DNA of 61,140 nt. It comes from Mucilaginibacter sp. Its GTDB lineage: Bacteria > Bacteroidota > Bacteroidia > Sphingobacteriales > Sphingobacteriaceae. Position numbers and translations under genes: made by a program. Every line of letters starts with the position of its first letter. Position 1 is the first letter of the stretch. This document shows positions 26,249-33,953 of this stretch, in pieces. The notes beneath the pieces were generated by a model that searched no databases, was not told the DNA's origin, and saw only the letters and a list, made by a program, of their open reading frames with translations. The stretch lies in contig JARLHA010000002.1 in the NCBI GenBank assembly GCA_031292485.1, positions 1 to 61,140 on the forward strand, given 5' to 3'.

Positions 26249-26491
26249 TTACAAGGCCTTTTCAAGGCGCTTTTCAAGTACAGGAGTTATATCAGCAACA
26301 ATATCATGAATAATCTCGTCTTTAAGTTTCCTTTTCCTATCCTTTAAATTATCCGAAGGTTTACTATCGATAGAAACAACAGTTCTTCTTGCTTGTACCA
26401 ATTTCACAATGTAAAACACGCAAAAGAAAATCACAACAGCAAACAATACAATCGCGGTTATCCATGGGCCAATTTGATTAAATGATACCAT
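26249..26491 (-). CDS. Small single-pass membrane protein
   Basis: 80 residues: one transmembrane helix (about 10-30, WITAIVLFAVVIFFCVFYIVKL), then a charged cytoplasmic region with KDRKRKLKDEI and a predicted helix ending in LEKRLEKAL. Five bases downstream of the next small membrane gene, so probably co-transcribed with it. No family recognised. Confidence 0.6.
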   Translation of the reverse strand: MVSFNQIGPWITAIVLFAVVIFFCVFYIVKLVQARRTVVSIDSKPSDNLKDRKRKLKDEIIHDIVADITPVLEKRLEKAL

Positions 26492-26496
26492 AAACT

Positions 26497-26727
26497 TTAG
26501 ATTTTCTTTAACAACGAATAAATGTACAAAAATAGTGCTACAATTGCAATTAAAAGTAAAGGAATAAAAATCCAGCCCAAAGCAATTAAAATTCCCTGGC
26601 TATGTGAAGGATTGTCAATATTGTACAACGTTACCATCCCACCTGCTGTAGCCAGCAATACTACCATCAAAAATTTAATTATTTCGGTATGTAATTTGAT
26701 TTCTTCTTTTCTTCCTTCTGAGGTCAC
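26497..26727 (-). CDS. Small two-helix membrane protein
   Basis: 76 residues: a charged N-terminus (TSEGRKEEIKLH), then two hydrophobic helices (about 17-37 and 49-73). It is first of a two-gene unit with the 80-residue protein and has the shared 18-nt motif 50 bases upstream. No known family; it may form a small membrane complex with its partner. Confidence 0.6.
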   Translation of the reverse strand: MTSEGRKEEIKLHTEIIKFLMVVLLATAGGMVTLYNIDNPSHSQGILIALGWIFIPLLLIAIVALFLYIYSLLKKI

Positions 26728-26776
26728 CGGTTTTTAATTGATATGATTTATGCGGCAATTTAAGAAGCATTGACGG

Positions 26777-26794
26777 TATCTGAAAGTAAATTTT
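26777..26794 (-). promoter_or_regulatory. 18-nt upstream motif, copy 2
   Basis: Second identical copy of TATCTGAAAGTAAATTTT, 50 bases upstream of the ATG at 26727. Just beyond it is an 8-bp inverted repeat AAGCCCCT/AGGGGCTT (26800-26807 and 26837-26844), which may end the serpin transcript. Confidence 0.4.
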
Positions 26795-26848
26795 CAATAA
26801 AGCCCCTGTTCAGCCCATCCCGTAGACGAGCCTTCAAGGGGCTTAGGG

Positions 26849-28114
26849 TTAATTTCCCGTTAGCAGCGGGTTATTCATGGTCCCTATAAAAAGGATCAAA
26901 CCGCTGCTCATTTCCCTTATAGCGAAGATAAAAGGATGATTGAATGTTGGATTATATTCGGGGCTGGCGTCCGTGACAATTACCCCTACCGAGGTAGCAG
27001 CAGCCGCGGTAGTCCCGCTTTCGTCAACATCCACAAATGCCTTATGCACCACCTGGCTTATTTGCAATTTTGCGGTGGGATTGATGAGCGAAAAATCGGC
27101 CCCGTCAGAAAAGGCTATCCCCAATCCCAAATCACCTAATGCATTATTAAGGTTAGTACCGTAACTATAAGTAAATTTCGGCATGGTTACTGTGCCTTTA
27201 TACGGTTTTAAATTACTCATCCAGGTTTGCCATTGCAGCGAATCCAAACCGGCTGCCAACTGGCTTAAGGTAGTACCCGATCCTGACAGTGACAATCCGG
27301 GAGTAATAATTACCATGCTGTATTTATTGTTTGAGTAAGGCAATTCGTAAACGTTTGCCTTGTCGCTTATGTAATAATTAAAATCAATACTGCCTGTCAT
27401 AAAATTTGCCTGCACATTACTGTTATCAGCCAGATAAAAAGGCTGCGGTTTGGTTTTTGCAGGGTCGAATTTTTCTTTCCAGCTGCTTTTAAAGTACATG
27501 GCATTTATCAGGTACATCACAGCATTGCCGGGGATTTTATCGATAATGGCCGGGATCTTGCCGCTGGTTTTATTGTTCACCCAATTGTTGATGGTGCTAA
27601 CGGCCGAAGGGTTGCTAAAATCAAGCGCCTTAATTTGCGCATTAAAGTTAGTGCTGTCGGTTTTTAAAAAAGCCGGCAGCACGCTAAAGCCCTGCCTGTA
27701 CCAGATGGAGTTGGCGATGTTAAGCGTCGTGTTAGGATCAAGCTGCGGTAAATTTGTGATAAGGTTATTATAATATGTGTTTATCTGATCCTGTGAAAGA
27801 CCGGAAAAGTTCAATGTTTTTTTAAAGGCGGTAAGGGTTGCTCCGGCTGCACCATTGCTGGTCATCCCTAACGCAAAACTTACGCTTAAGGGCGATGCAA
27901 ACAAGTTAGTGAAGATGCCATTGGTGCTATCAAGGTTTTTAAACAGGCGGAGGGTAAACGCATTATCCGCTGTTACTTTTTGTTGTTCAAAGGAGGTAAG
28001 CACCAGGTTTTTGCCCGGATTTTGAGGAGTAACCTTATTGCCTTTTTTGCAGGAAGCGAAGCAAACAATTAATGAACACAATAAGTAAAGCGGACTTCTG
28101 CGACAAACGTTCAT
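26849..28114 (-). CDS. Serpin family protease inhibitor, lipoprotein
   Basis: 421 residues: signal peptide with lipobox CFASC (Cys22), then a full serpin fold (NIANSIWYRQGF, NWVNNKTSGKIPAII, NAMYFKSSWKEKFDP, HPFIFAIRE). The reactive-centre hinge reads ESGTTAAAATS, fitting the inhibitory consensus (P17 Glu, P15 Gly, P14 Thr, P12-P9 Ala). Counting from the hinge, P1 is near Thr in VIVTDAS. It is therefore predicted to trap a serine protease rather than be a non-inhibitory serpin, probably at the cell envelope. Bacterial serpins are uncommon, so horizontal origin is possible. No protease gene is adjacent. Confidence 0.93.
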   Translation of the reverse strand: MNVCRRSPLYLLCSLIVCFASCKKGNKVTPQNPGKNLVLTSFEQQKVTADNAFTLRLFKNLDSTNGIFTNLFASPLSVSFALGMTSNGAAGATLTAFKKTLNFSGLSQDQINTYYNNLITNLPQLDPNTTLNIANSIWYRQGFSVLPAFLKTDSTNFNAQIKALDFSNPSAVSTINNWVNNKTSGKIPAIIDKIPGNAVMYLINAMYFKSSWKEKFDPAKTKPQPFYLADNSNVQANFMTGSIDFNYYISDKANVYELPYSNNKYSMVIITPGLSLSGSGTTLSQLAAGLDSLQWQTWMSNLKPYKGTVTMPKFTYSYGTNLNNALGDLGLGIAFSDGADFSLINPTAKLQISQVVHKAFVDVDESGTTAAAATSVGVIVTDASPEYNPTFNHPFIFAIREMSSGLILFIGTMNNPLLTGN

Positions 28115-28211
28115 AAGATCAGTTTGAGTGAATACGTTTCATATTCGTTATTGTACTTTACGCGGCCGCTTGTTTAAATGATACAGTTTAATAAAATAAT
28201 TGTTATTCCCC

Positions 28212-28240
28212 ATAGCGATGGGTTTGAAACCCGTCGCTAT
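28212..28240. repeat. ATAGCGATGGGTTT hairpin
   Basis: Arms 28212-28225 and 28227-28240 are complementary over 14 bases with one T-G pair. The motif GATAGCGATGGGTTT recurs at 60579-60593 without its partner arm. The remaining 334-bp gap (28115-28448) is AT-rich and shows only ATGACC/AATGAC words just before the next ATG. Confidence 0.7.
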
Positions 28241-28448
28241 AGTTGCCTGCTACCAACATCTATATCCCACATCAATAATTTTACATTAATTTTATACTGA
28301 TTTTCAATAATATCCACCGATATTTAAATCACCCCAAATACTTTTTGTGATAATGTATTTTGCCTGTTTAATTTGATGCTATTTTAATCCATCAAACTAA
28401 ACCAAAAATAACAATGACCCAATGACCAATGACTAATGACCAACTACC

Positions 28449-29348
28449 ATGGAACGTAGAAACTTTTTAAAAACCACCGCATTAACAGCCGCGTCGCTAA
28501 CACTGATGCGGAACCGCAGCTTCGCCTCACTGCTGGCTGACCCAACTTACCAGTTTAAGCCCCTGCGCAACAATGTGGGCATGTTTGCCGAACAGGGCGG
28601 CACCATTGCCTGGATGATCAATAAGGAAGGTATTGTCGTTGTGGATGCCGAGTTTCCGGAACAAGCCACACACCTTATTGGCCTGTTGAAAAAGCAGTCG
28701 GACCTACCGTTTGAATGGCTCATCAATACCCATCACCATGGCGATCATACCAGCGGTAATATTTCATTTAAGGGGATTGTAAAGAATGTGGCCGCACATG
28801 AAAACTCGTTAAAAAATCAAACAGCCGTCGCCATAAAAAATAAAAATGAGGATAAGCAGCTTTACCCGGATACTACGTTTAGTGATCACTGGAAAATTAA
28901 GGTGGGCGACGAAAAAATTACCGCACATTATTTCGGTACCGGCCACACCAACGGCGATGCCATGATCCATTTTGAACACGCCAACATCGTGCACATGGGC
29001 GACCTGGTATTTAACCGCCGCTACCCTTTTGTGGATAACAGTGCAGGCGCCTCGGTACAGCACTGGCCGCAGGCATTGGAAAAAGCGCGTAAAAAGTTTG
29101 ATAAGGATACCCTGTTTGTTTTCGGCCATGCCTTTGACCCTGAAAAGGTGACCGGCACCATGGATGACGTTATTGCCATGCAAAACTTCATGGAAAAGCT
29201 GGAAGATTATGTGGCCGGCAGCATAAAAGCCGGAAAAAGCAAGGACGATATTTTGAAAGCGACCTCTATCCCCGGCATAACCGACTGGCAGGGCGATGGC
29301 ATACAGCGCGGCATTACCGCAGCTTACGAGGAACTAACCAGGATTTAA
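28449..29348 (+). CDS. Metallo-beta-lactamase fold hydrolase, exported
   Basis: 299 residues. The N-terminus (MERRNFLKTTALTAASLTL) resembles a Tat-type or atypical signal, consistent with export of a metalloenzyme. Zinc motif HHHGDH at 95-100 in NTHHHGDHTSGN, a further His in GTGHTNGDAM, Asp in HMGDLVFN, and His in VFGHAFDP. It resembles MBL-fold hydrolases with tandem zinc sites; substrate unknown. The next gene, an exported alpha/beta hydrolase, starts 25 bases after its stop, so they form an operon. Confidence 0.9.
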   Translation: MERRNFLKTTALTAASLTLMRNRSFASLLADPTYQFKPLRNNVGMFAEQGGTIAWMINKEGIVVVDAEFPEQATHLIGLLKKQSDLPFEWLINTHHHGDHTSGNISFKGIVKNVAAHENSLKNQTAVAIKNKNEDKQLYPDTTFSDHWKIKVGDEKITAHYFGTGHTNGDAMIHFEHANIVHMGDLVFNRRYPFVDNSAGASVQHWPQALEKARKKFDKDTLFVFGHAFDPEKVTGTMDDVIAMQNFMEKLEDYVAGSIKAGKSKDDILKATSIPGITDWQGDGIQRGITAAYEELTRI

Positions 29349-29373
29349 CTTTAAAAGCCCGAATACCAATAAA

Positions 29374-30258
29374 ATGACAAAATACCTTAAACTTTTACTT
29401 TGCATTTTGCTGCTTCCTGCTGCTTTATGGGCGCAGGACCACCCAACTGTTATTCCCTTATGGCCAAACGGCGCACCGGGTTTTGAGCAGTTGCGCAACG
29501 AGCCTGAGCAGGCTAAAGATTACTGGGTGAGGCATATTACCAACCCGTCAGTTACCGTATTTTTACCTGCTAAAGACAAGGCAAACGGCGCGGCTGTAGT
29601 GATTTGCCCCGGCGGCGGCCACCGCCTGCTGGTATGGACGGCAGAAGGCATCGACCCGGCCAAATACCTCACCAACTTGGGTTTTACCGTTTTTGTGCTG
29701 AAGTACAGGCTGGGTCGTGATACGCTCTCGCCTTTTAAAATTGAGGTACATGACAGGCAGGATGGCCTCCGCGCTATGCGCCTGGTACGCAGCCGTGCCG
29801 CCGAATATGGTATCGACCCAAACCGGGTAGGCATTATGGGATTTTCGGCAGGCGGCGAAGTAGTGGATATGGTAGCCTTTGGGCCTAATGGCCCCGATGC
29901 CAACGCGCCCGACCCGATTGACCGCCTTACCGCCAAACCAAACTTTGTGATCCAGATCTATCCCGGCCCGCTGTTTATACCGGATACCGTACCGCAGGAT
30001 ACCCCAACCACCTTTTTATTAGCTGCCGACGACGACCCTTGCTGCTCGGTGTCTGTAATGAGGCTGTTAGAAGCTTATCGTGCCGCGAAGGTACCTGTTG
30101 AGGCTCATTTGTTTACCAAAGGCGGGCATGGTTTTAACATGGGCTACCGGTCAAAACTACGCACCATAAGCACCTGGCCCGACAGGCTTACCGATTGGCT
30201 GTACGATAATAATATTATTGCCCCAATAAAAGGCGACAGGCCGAAGGTAGTGCATTAA
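29374..30258 (+). CDS. Secreted alpha/beta hydrolase (esterase-like)
   Basis: 294 residues with a signal peptide ending near LWAQ (residue 21). Oxyanion region CPGGGHRLL, nucleophile elbow GFSAGG with Ser158, an acidic loop ADDDPCC and catalytic His in KGGHGFNMG. Overall it resembles acetyl-xylan-esterase-like or BD-FAE-type carbohydrate esterases, which remove acetyl groups from glycans. The N-terminal PLWPNGAPGFE motif is typical of that group. It is co-directional with and 25 bases after the MBL-fold gene. Confidence 0.9.
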   Translation: MTKYLKLLLCILLLPAALWAQDHPTVIPLWPNGAPGFEQLRNEPEQAKDYWVRHITNPSVTVFLPAKDKANGAAVVICPGGGHRLLVWTAEGIDPAKYLTNLGFTVFVLKYRLGRDTLSPFKIEVHDRQDGLRAMRLVRSRAAEYGIDPNRVGIMGFSAGGEVVDMVAFGPNGPDANAPDPIDRLTAKPNFVIQIYPGPLFIPDTVPQDTPTTFLLAADDDPCCSVSVMRLLEAYRAAKVPVEAHLFTKGGHGFNMGYRSKLRTISTWPDRLTDWLYDNNIIAPIKGDRPKVVH

Positions 30259-30282
30259 GCGTACCCTATGGCGATTTTTTGT

Positions 30283-30383
30283 CATTGCGAGGCACGAAGC
30301 AATCGCGAACTATTTCTAGTGGGAATGCACTGCCGGTAATGCACGGTTCGCGATCGCCGCGCTACGCTCGCAATGGCAAGCTT
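30283..30383. repeat. CATTGCGAG-type dispersed palindrome, copy 2
   Basis: Begins CATTGCGAGGCACGAAGCAA, contains TCGCGAACTA and, on the return arm, GGTTCGCGATCGCC and GCTCGCAATGGC. Arms match copy 1 at 19961-20051 closely; the spacer differs. Both copies lie directly after the 3' end of a plus-strand gene. Confidence 0.8.
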
Positions 30384-30391
30384 TTTTAGGA

Positions 30392-30429
30392 TTAGTAACA
30401 CTTGGTAACAATAGTAACAGTGTTACTAA
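30392..30429. repeat. GGTAACA word palindrome
   Basis: Arms TTAGTAACAC 30392-30401 and GTGTTACTAA 30420-30429 enclose GGTAACA and AGTAACA words. A related GGTAACA/TGTTGGTAA palindrome lies at 40032-40065. The rest of the gap to 30570 contains ATCCGAAA words and no gene. Confidence 0.7.
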
Positions 30430-30570
30430 ATGCCCTCATTCCGCAATCGGCATTCCCTGCCAGCCGCAGGCAGGCGACTTCCGCAATCAAACCCATTCCC
30501 CAATAAAATAATTCCGAAATCGAAAATCCGAACATCCGAAACCCTCTACAAATAGCTCAGCCACCACTGG

Positions 30571-31743
30571 TTATGTGTTTTTTTTATACTTACTGAACCA
30601 GCGGCAGGGCAGGTACAGTGAAGTTATCACGAAAAACCATATCAGGTACACAATACCAAGGCTGTACCCAAAATCAACCGGGCGGAACATAAAGAAAGCG
30701 CCCGGGCTGTTAATTTGATGAACGGTATAACCCGACGCAAAAAACAACACTACAGTGATTAAATGTATGAGGTAAAAATGAAGCACATAGTAAAAGAAAG
30801 GCACATTGCCATAAACCGTTAATATGGCCGTAAACTTATTTTTTGTATGTTCAATAAGGGCGAGTAATGTGATAGCCGGCCCCAGCGTCATGCAGAGGTA
30901 GAGCAGCGATGGCGGGTATTTGCTGGTATTTAAAAACGACAGCACCGTATACACCCCATTGCGTTGTACCGCCCAGGGGTTAGGGTCGCCGTAAAGATTG
31001 GCAAACCTGAGGATGATATAAAATGCGGTTACCGATAGGCCGGTGATCAGCAATATTTTTTTGCGTTGCAGTGGGTTGGTTGTTTTTTGAAACAGGGTAC
31101 CGAAAACATAGCCCAGCAGCATTACGCCCGTCCAGGGGATAACAGCATACAGATCAAATATAAAGTGGGTTTTACCCAGGGGGATAACTGTACCCTGCGC
31201 CGTAAGGAATATTTTTATTAAAATGGCGGCGGCGCCGGCTTTTGGCGGGGTGACAAAATCAAGTATATCATGCCCAAAAAATATCAATGCGCCTAAAATG
31301 CCTATCACTGCCATAGGGGCACGCACCACTAAACCCAGTATCACCATACTAAAGCCTATGGCCCACAGTACCTGCAAAATAAATGAATTATAAAACGGGT
31401 TAAAGGTTAAAGCAAAGGTTAGCAGCACCAGTTCCACCAGGATGATCCAGATGCCCCTTTTTATCAGAAAGGCGCTCAATCCTGCTTTGGTGCGGCGGGT
31501 ACCTGCCAAAAACGCCGATATGCCACTCAAAAACACAAAGGCAGGTGCACAAAAATGGGTGATCCAGCGGGTAAAAAAGAAAAAAGGCGTAGTGGTGGCC
31601 ATGTTGGTAGGATCGCCCAGTGCGCCGGCGTGATGGAAAAAGTCGCGGCAGTGGTCTATCGCCATGATCAGCATTACAGCGCCGCGTAAAATATCGATCG
31701 ACTCAATGCGTTGTTTGCCTGAAGGTTCGTACAGGTTGGCCAT
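30571..31743 (-). CDS. Multi-pass membrane protein, DUF1624 / heparan-alpha-glucosaminide acetyltransferase-like
   Basis: 390 residues with about ten hydrophobic helices. The N-terminal IESIDILRGAVMLIMAIDHCRDFF with His31 matches the acetyltransferase-like DUF1624 family, in which this His is proposed to carry the acetyl group across the membrane. A second conserved area is FTRWITHFCAPAFVFLSG. The ATG at 31743 begins a short cytoplasmic tail. Acceptor unknown; possibly periplasmic sugars or envelope glycans. Transcribed alone between two repeat-filled gaps. Confidence 0.85.
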   Translation of the reverse strand: MANLYEPSGKQRIESIDILRGAVMLIMAIDHCRDFFHHAGALGDPTNMATTTPFFFFTRWITHFCAPAFVFLSGISAFLAGTRRTKAGLSAFLIKRGIWIILVELVLLTFALTFNPFYNSFILQVLWAIGFSMVILGLVVRAPMAVIGILGALIFFGHDILDFVTPPKAGAAAILIKIFLTAQGTVIPLGKTHFIFDLYAVIPWTGVMLLGYVFGTLFQKTTNPLQRKKILLITGLSVTAFYIILRFANLYGDPNPWAVQRNGVYTVLSFLNTSKYPPSLLYLCMTLGPAITLLALIEHTKNKFTAILTVYGNVPFFYYVLHFYLIHLITVVLFFASGYTVHQINSPGAFFMFRPVDFGYSLGIVYLIWFFVITSLYLPCRWFSKYKKNT

Positions 31744-31841
31744 ATTACAATTGTGCGTTGGGTTGTTGAATAAGCCAATGAAGATACAATTTTTATTATT
31801 TAAAAATGATGGCGGAATTCAAATTGCCGTAAAATCACGAG

Positions 31842-31953
31842 ATGTTCCGATGGAACATAAAGCTGTCTATTTTTTATCTTCTACCAACCAAACATCCCTA
31901 CGGGATGTACAAAACAAATAACAACGTCCCCTCGGGACGTATGGTTGGTAGAA
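31842..31953. repeat. Composite REP element: three 7-bp hairpins within long outer arms
   Basis: Three hairpins with 7-bp arms and 3-nt loops: ATGTTCC-GAT-GGAACAT (31842-31858), ACATCCC-TAC-GGGATGT (31892-31908), ACGTCCC-CTC-GGGACGT (31924-31940). The last two lie inside a 12-bp outer inverted repeat, TTCTACCAACCA 31879-31890 and TGGTTGGTAGAA 31942-31953. The sequence GTAGAAAAAATAAA that follows also occurs at 60827-60840 after a similar hairpin. Confidence 0.8.
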
Positions 31954-32076
31954 AAAATAAAGAATGGTGACAGCGCGATAATTTATTTGCATTTAAAAAT
32001 GATGGGGAACATTTTCCGGATTAAAAAAAATCCTTTTATTTATATTATTGTTATACTTCTGTAAACCAAAATGATT

Positions 32077-32373
32077 ATGGCAAACTTCCAGGAGATGATC
32101 GCTTCAAATAAACCCGTGCTGGTTGATTTTTCGGCAGAATGGTGCGGCCCGTGCAAAATGATGCCGCCTATCCTTAAACAGGTAAAGGACGCCATGGGCG
32201 ATAAAATAACGATCATTAAAATTGATATTGATAAAAACCCGCAGGCTGCAGAAGCTTACCGGGTACAGAGCGTACCCACGCTGATGATATTTAAAAACGG
32301 CCAAAGCAAATGGCGGCAAAGCGGGGTAATACAGGCGGGTGAATTACAGCGGGTGATCAGCCAGTTTGTGTAG
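32077..32373 (+). CDS. Thioredoxin
   Basis: 98 residues from the ATG at 32077 (an ATG two codons earlier at 32071 is also possible). Active-site WCGPC (Cys25 and Cys28 counted from 32071) follows KPVLVDFSAEW; the cis-Pro is in VQSVPTLMIF. The length is that of a minimal cytoplasmic thioredoxin, with no signal peptide. It supplies disulphide reduction in the cytoplasm. The stop is directly followed by a long palindrome. Confidence 0.95.
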   Translation: MANFQEMIASNKPVLVDFSAEWCGPCKMMPPILKQVKDAMGDKITIIKIDIDKNPQAAEAYRVQSVPTLMIFKNGQSKWRQSGVIQAGELQRVISQFV

Positions 32374-32374
32374 T

Positions 32375-32472
32375 TGTCTGAACTAAGATTCGTAGGATTT
32401 GAGGATTGAAGGATTCAGATGCCTTTTTTAAAATCCTAACATCCTTTAATCTTACGAATCTTAGTTCAGACA
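32375..32472. repeat. Long word palindrome filling the gap between two convergent genes
   Basis: Left arm from 32375 (TGTCTGAACTAAGATTCGTA) and right arm ending at 32472 are complementary at 24 of 25 outer positions. Weaker pairing of AGGATT/AATCCT words continues inward. The element fills the whole space between the thioredoxin stop (32371-32373) and the convergent stop (32474-32476). It could end transcription from both sides. Confidence 0.9.
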
Positions 32473-32473
32473 C

Positions 32474-32689
32474 CTAATACTCCAGCTCCCGGCAATCAAA
32501 CCCGGCGGTTTGTAGCAGCGATTCGATGTAGCGGGGAGATATATCATCAGCCTCAATCCTTAAAATATTGTCGCAATCTTCCAGGTCGAAGTTCCACCCG
32601 GTAATGGCCGGAACGGAGGTTAGCAGGGGTTTTACCTCCCTAACCTGTTCGGGTTTTTCAACACTTGTTGTAAAAATGAGTATCTCCAT
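32474..32689 (-). CDS. Small HMA-like protein
   Basis: 71 residues beginning MEILIFTTSVEKPEQVREVK. Predicted beta-alpha-beta-beta-alpha-beta order and the repeated (V/L)xxLxxxxGV pattern resemble heavy-metal-associated folds, but the CxxC metal motif is absent; only one Cys pair (Cys60-ish and Cys in LEDCDN) exists. Its role is unknown. A perfect 16-bp-arm palindrome lies upstream of the start. Confidence 0.6.
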   Translation of the reverse strand: MEILIFTTSVEKPEQVREVKPLLTSVPAITGWNFDLEDCDNILRIEADDISPRYIESLLQTAGFDCRELEY

Positions 32690-32722
32690 TTTTTTAAGTC
32701 TTAAGTAGGTAGTCTGTCGTCA

Positions 32723-32776
32723 AAAGTCTTGCGTCCGGGTAAGTCAATTAACTTTAGACGCCGGACGCAAGACTTT
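32723..32776. repeat. Perfect 16-bp inverted repeat
   Basis: AAAGTCTTGCGTCCGG 32723-32738 and its exact complement CCGGACGCAAGACTTT 32761-32776, loop 22 nt. TAAGTC and AAGTC words recur between and beside the arms. It lies 34 bases upstream of the HMA-like gene. Confidence 0.85.
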
Positions 32777-32864
32777 ATTTATAATGCTTTTCCTCAATCA
32801 TTAAACCTGATCTAATGGCGAACGGTATTTAATATTTTGGACAAATAGTTCAAGATTTATTTTC

Positions 32865-33245
32865 TCAAACCTGCTCTTTCGGCGTTTCGGCAGCAAAGTC
32901 ATCCCAATTATGCTTGCCCCAGCTACCATGTCCGCAGCGGCTCATCATCTTTTCTTTAAACTTTTCTTTTTCTTCGGGTGTCATATTTTTAAAGCGTTCT
33001 TCCATACGGTGGCGCATCCATGGCGCTCCGCCGCGCATTCCGCGGCCGCCTTTGCCAAAGCCAAAAAGTATTTTGCTTAGTACAAATAAGCCAACAGCCT
33101 GCCAAAAATCAATAAATCCGAGGTGGAAGATGGCCGGGATCAGCCAGTTCCATAAATTCATCACCACAAACCCGGTGAGTGCAACGAAGGCGGCAATTGC
33201 GATCGGAATAAATATAAATCGCCCTCTGTATAAAAATGGTTTCAT
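32865..33245 (-). CDS. Membrane protein downstream of the ECF sigma factor
   Basis: 126 residues: two hydrophobic segments (about 10-30 and 40-62), then a glycine/arginine-rich linker (GKGGRGMRGGAPWMRHRMEE) and a helix FKNMTPEEKEKFKEKMM recalling Spy/CpxP-like sequences. A Cys/His-rich end (RCGHGSWGKHNW) could bind metal. It starts 19 bases after the sigma gene, so it is co-transcribed and may tune the sigma factor or be its main product. No anti-sigma domain is recognisable. Confidence 0.7.
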   Translation of the reverse strand: MKPFLYRGRFIFIPIAIAAFVALTGFVVMNLWNWLIPAIFHLGFIDFWQAVGLFVLSKILFGFGKGGRGMRGGAPWMRHRMEERFKNMTPEEKEKFKEKMMSRCGHGSWGKHNWDDFAAETPKEQV

Positions 33246-33264
33246 GTTTTATCTTTTTAATATT

Positions 33265-33834
33265 TTAATATTCTGTTATTTCATCATACAACTGGCGCAG
33301 CCTTTGGCGCAGGTGCAGTACCGCATACCGCTTGCGCGATACCAGCGTTTGTATTTTCTCGCCGGTGCGTTCGGCTATCTCTTTAAAGGGGATATCGTCA
33401 AGCTCCTGCCAGATAAACACCTGCCTTTGCTCTTCGGGCAGCTCATCCAGCGCTATAAACAATTGCTCCCAAAACAGGTTGCGCAGATATTGCGTTTCGG
33501 GGGTAGTTGCCTCGGTCATCAGGATGGCTTTAAAATCCAGCGCCTCGTCCTCATCATCATCAACGACCATGTCATCCAGCAACGTTTCTGTATGTTTTTT
33601 ATGCTTGTCGATAATTTTGTTGCGTGCCACCCGGTAAAGCCAGGCGCCGGTTTGTTCAATAGGTTCGGAATTTAATACCGAACTGAACTGGTACCATACA
33701 TCCTGCAGGATGTCTTCAGCGTCGGCATCATTCTTAACCCTTCGCCTGATAAAGCCCAGCAGATTTTTACCATACGCACCAATGGCTTGTATGATAGTGT
33801 TGTTTTTTTCTGCGGACATTACGGCTGTTGTCAA
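33265..33834 (-). CDS. ECF-type RNA polymerase sigma factor
   Basis: 189 residues with region 2 (AEDILQDVWYQFS, WLYRVARNKIIDKHKK) and region 4 (LDELPEEQRQVFIWQELDDIPFKEIAERTGE), separated by an acidic insert (DDMVVDDDEDEALD). A second Met (residue 6) is another possible start. It directs RNA polymerase to a specific promoter set. Its gene is paired with a small membrane protein rather than a standard anti-sigma/SusCD system. The bipartite motif upstream of the two MG2 genes at 48 and 50.8 kb is one possible target. Confidence 0.92.
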   Translation of the reverse strand: MTTAVMSAEKNNTIIQAIGAYGKNLLGFIRRRVKNDADAEDILQDVWYQFSSVLNSEPIEQTGAWLYRVARNKIIDKHKKHTETLLDDMVVDDDEDEALDFKAILMTEATTPETQYLRNLFWEQLFIALDELPEEQRQVFIWQELDDIPFKEIAERTGEKIQTLVSRKRYAVLHLRQRLRQLYDEITEY

Positions 33835-33953
33835 TTGTATGATTGTTTAAAGATAGAGACGATTGTGTTTTTAAAAGATTTTAATTTATTTTTAGAAAAA
33901 GTCCGAAAGTCGGGAAAGTCCGAAAGTCCGAAAGAAAAAGCTGCCTCAACTCC

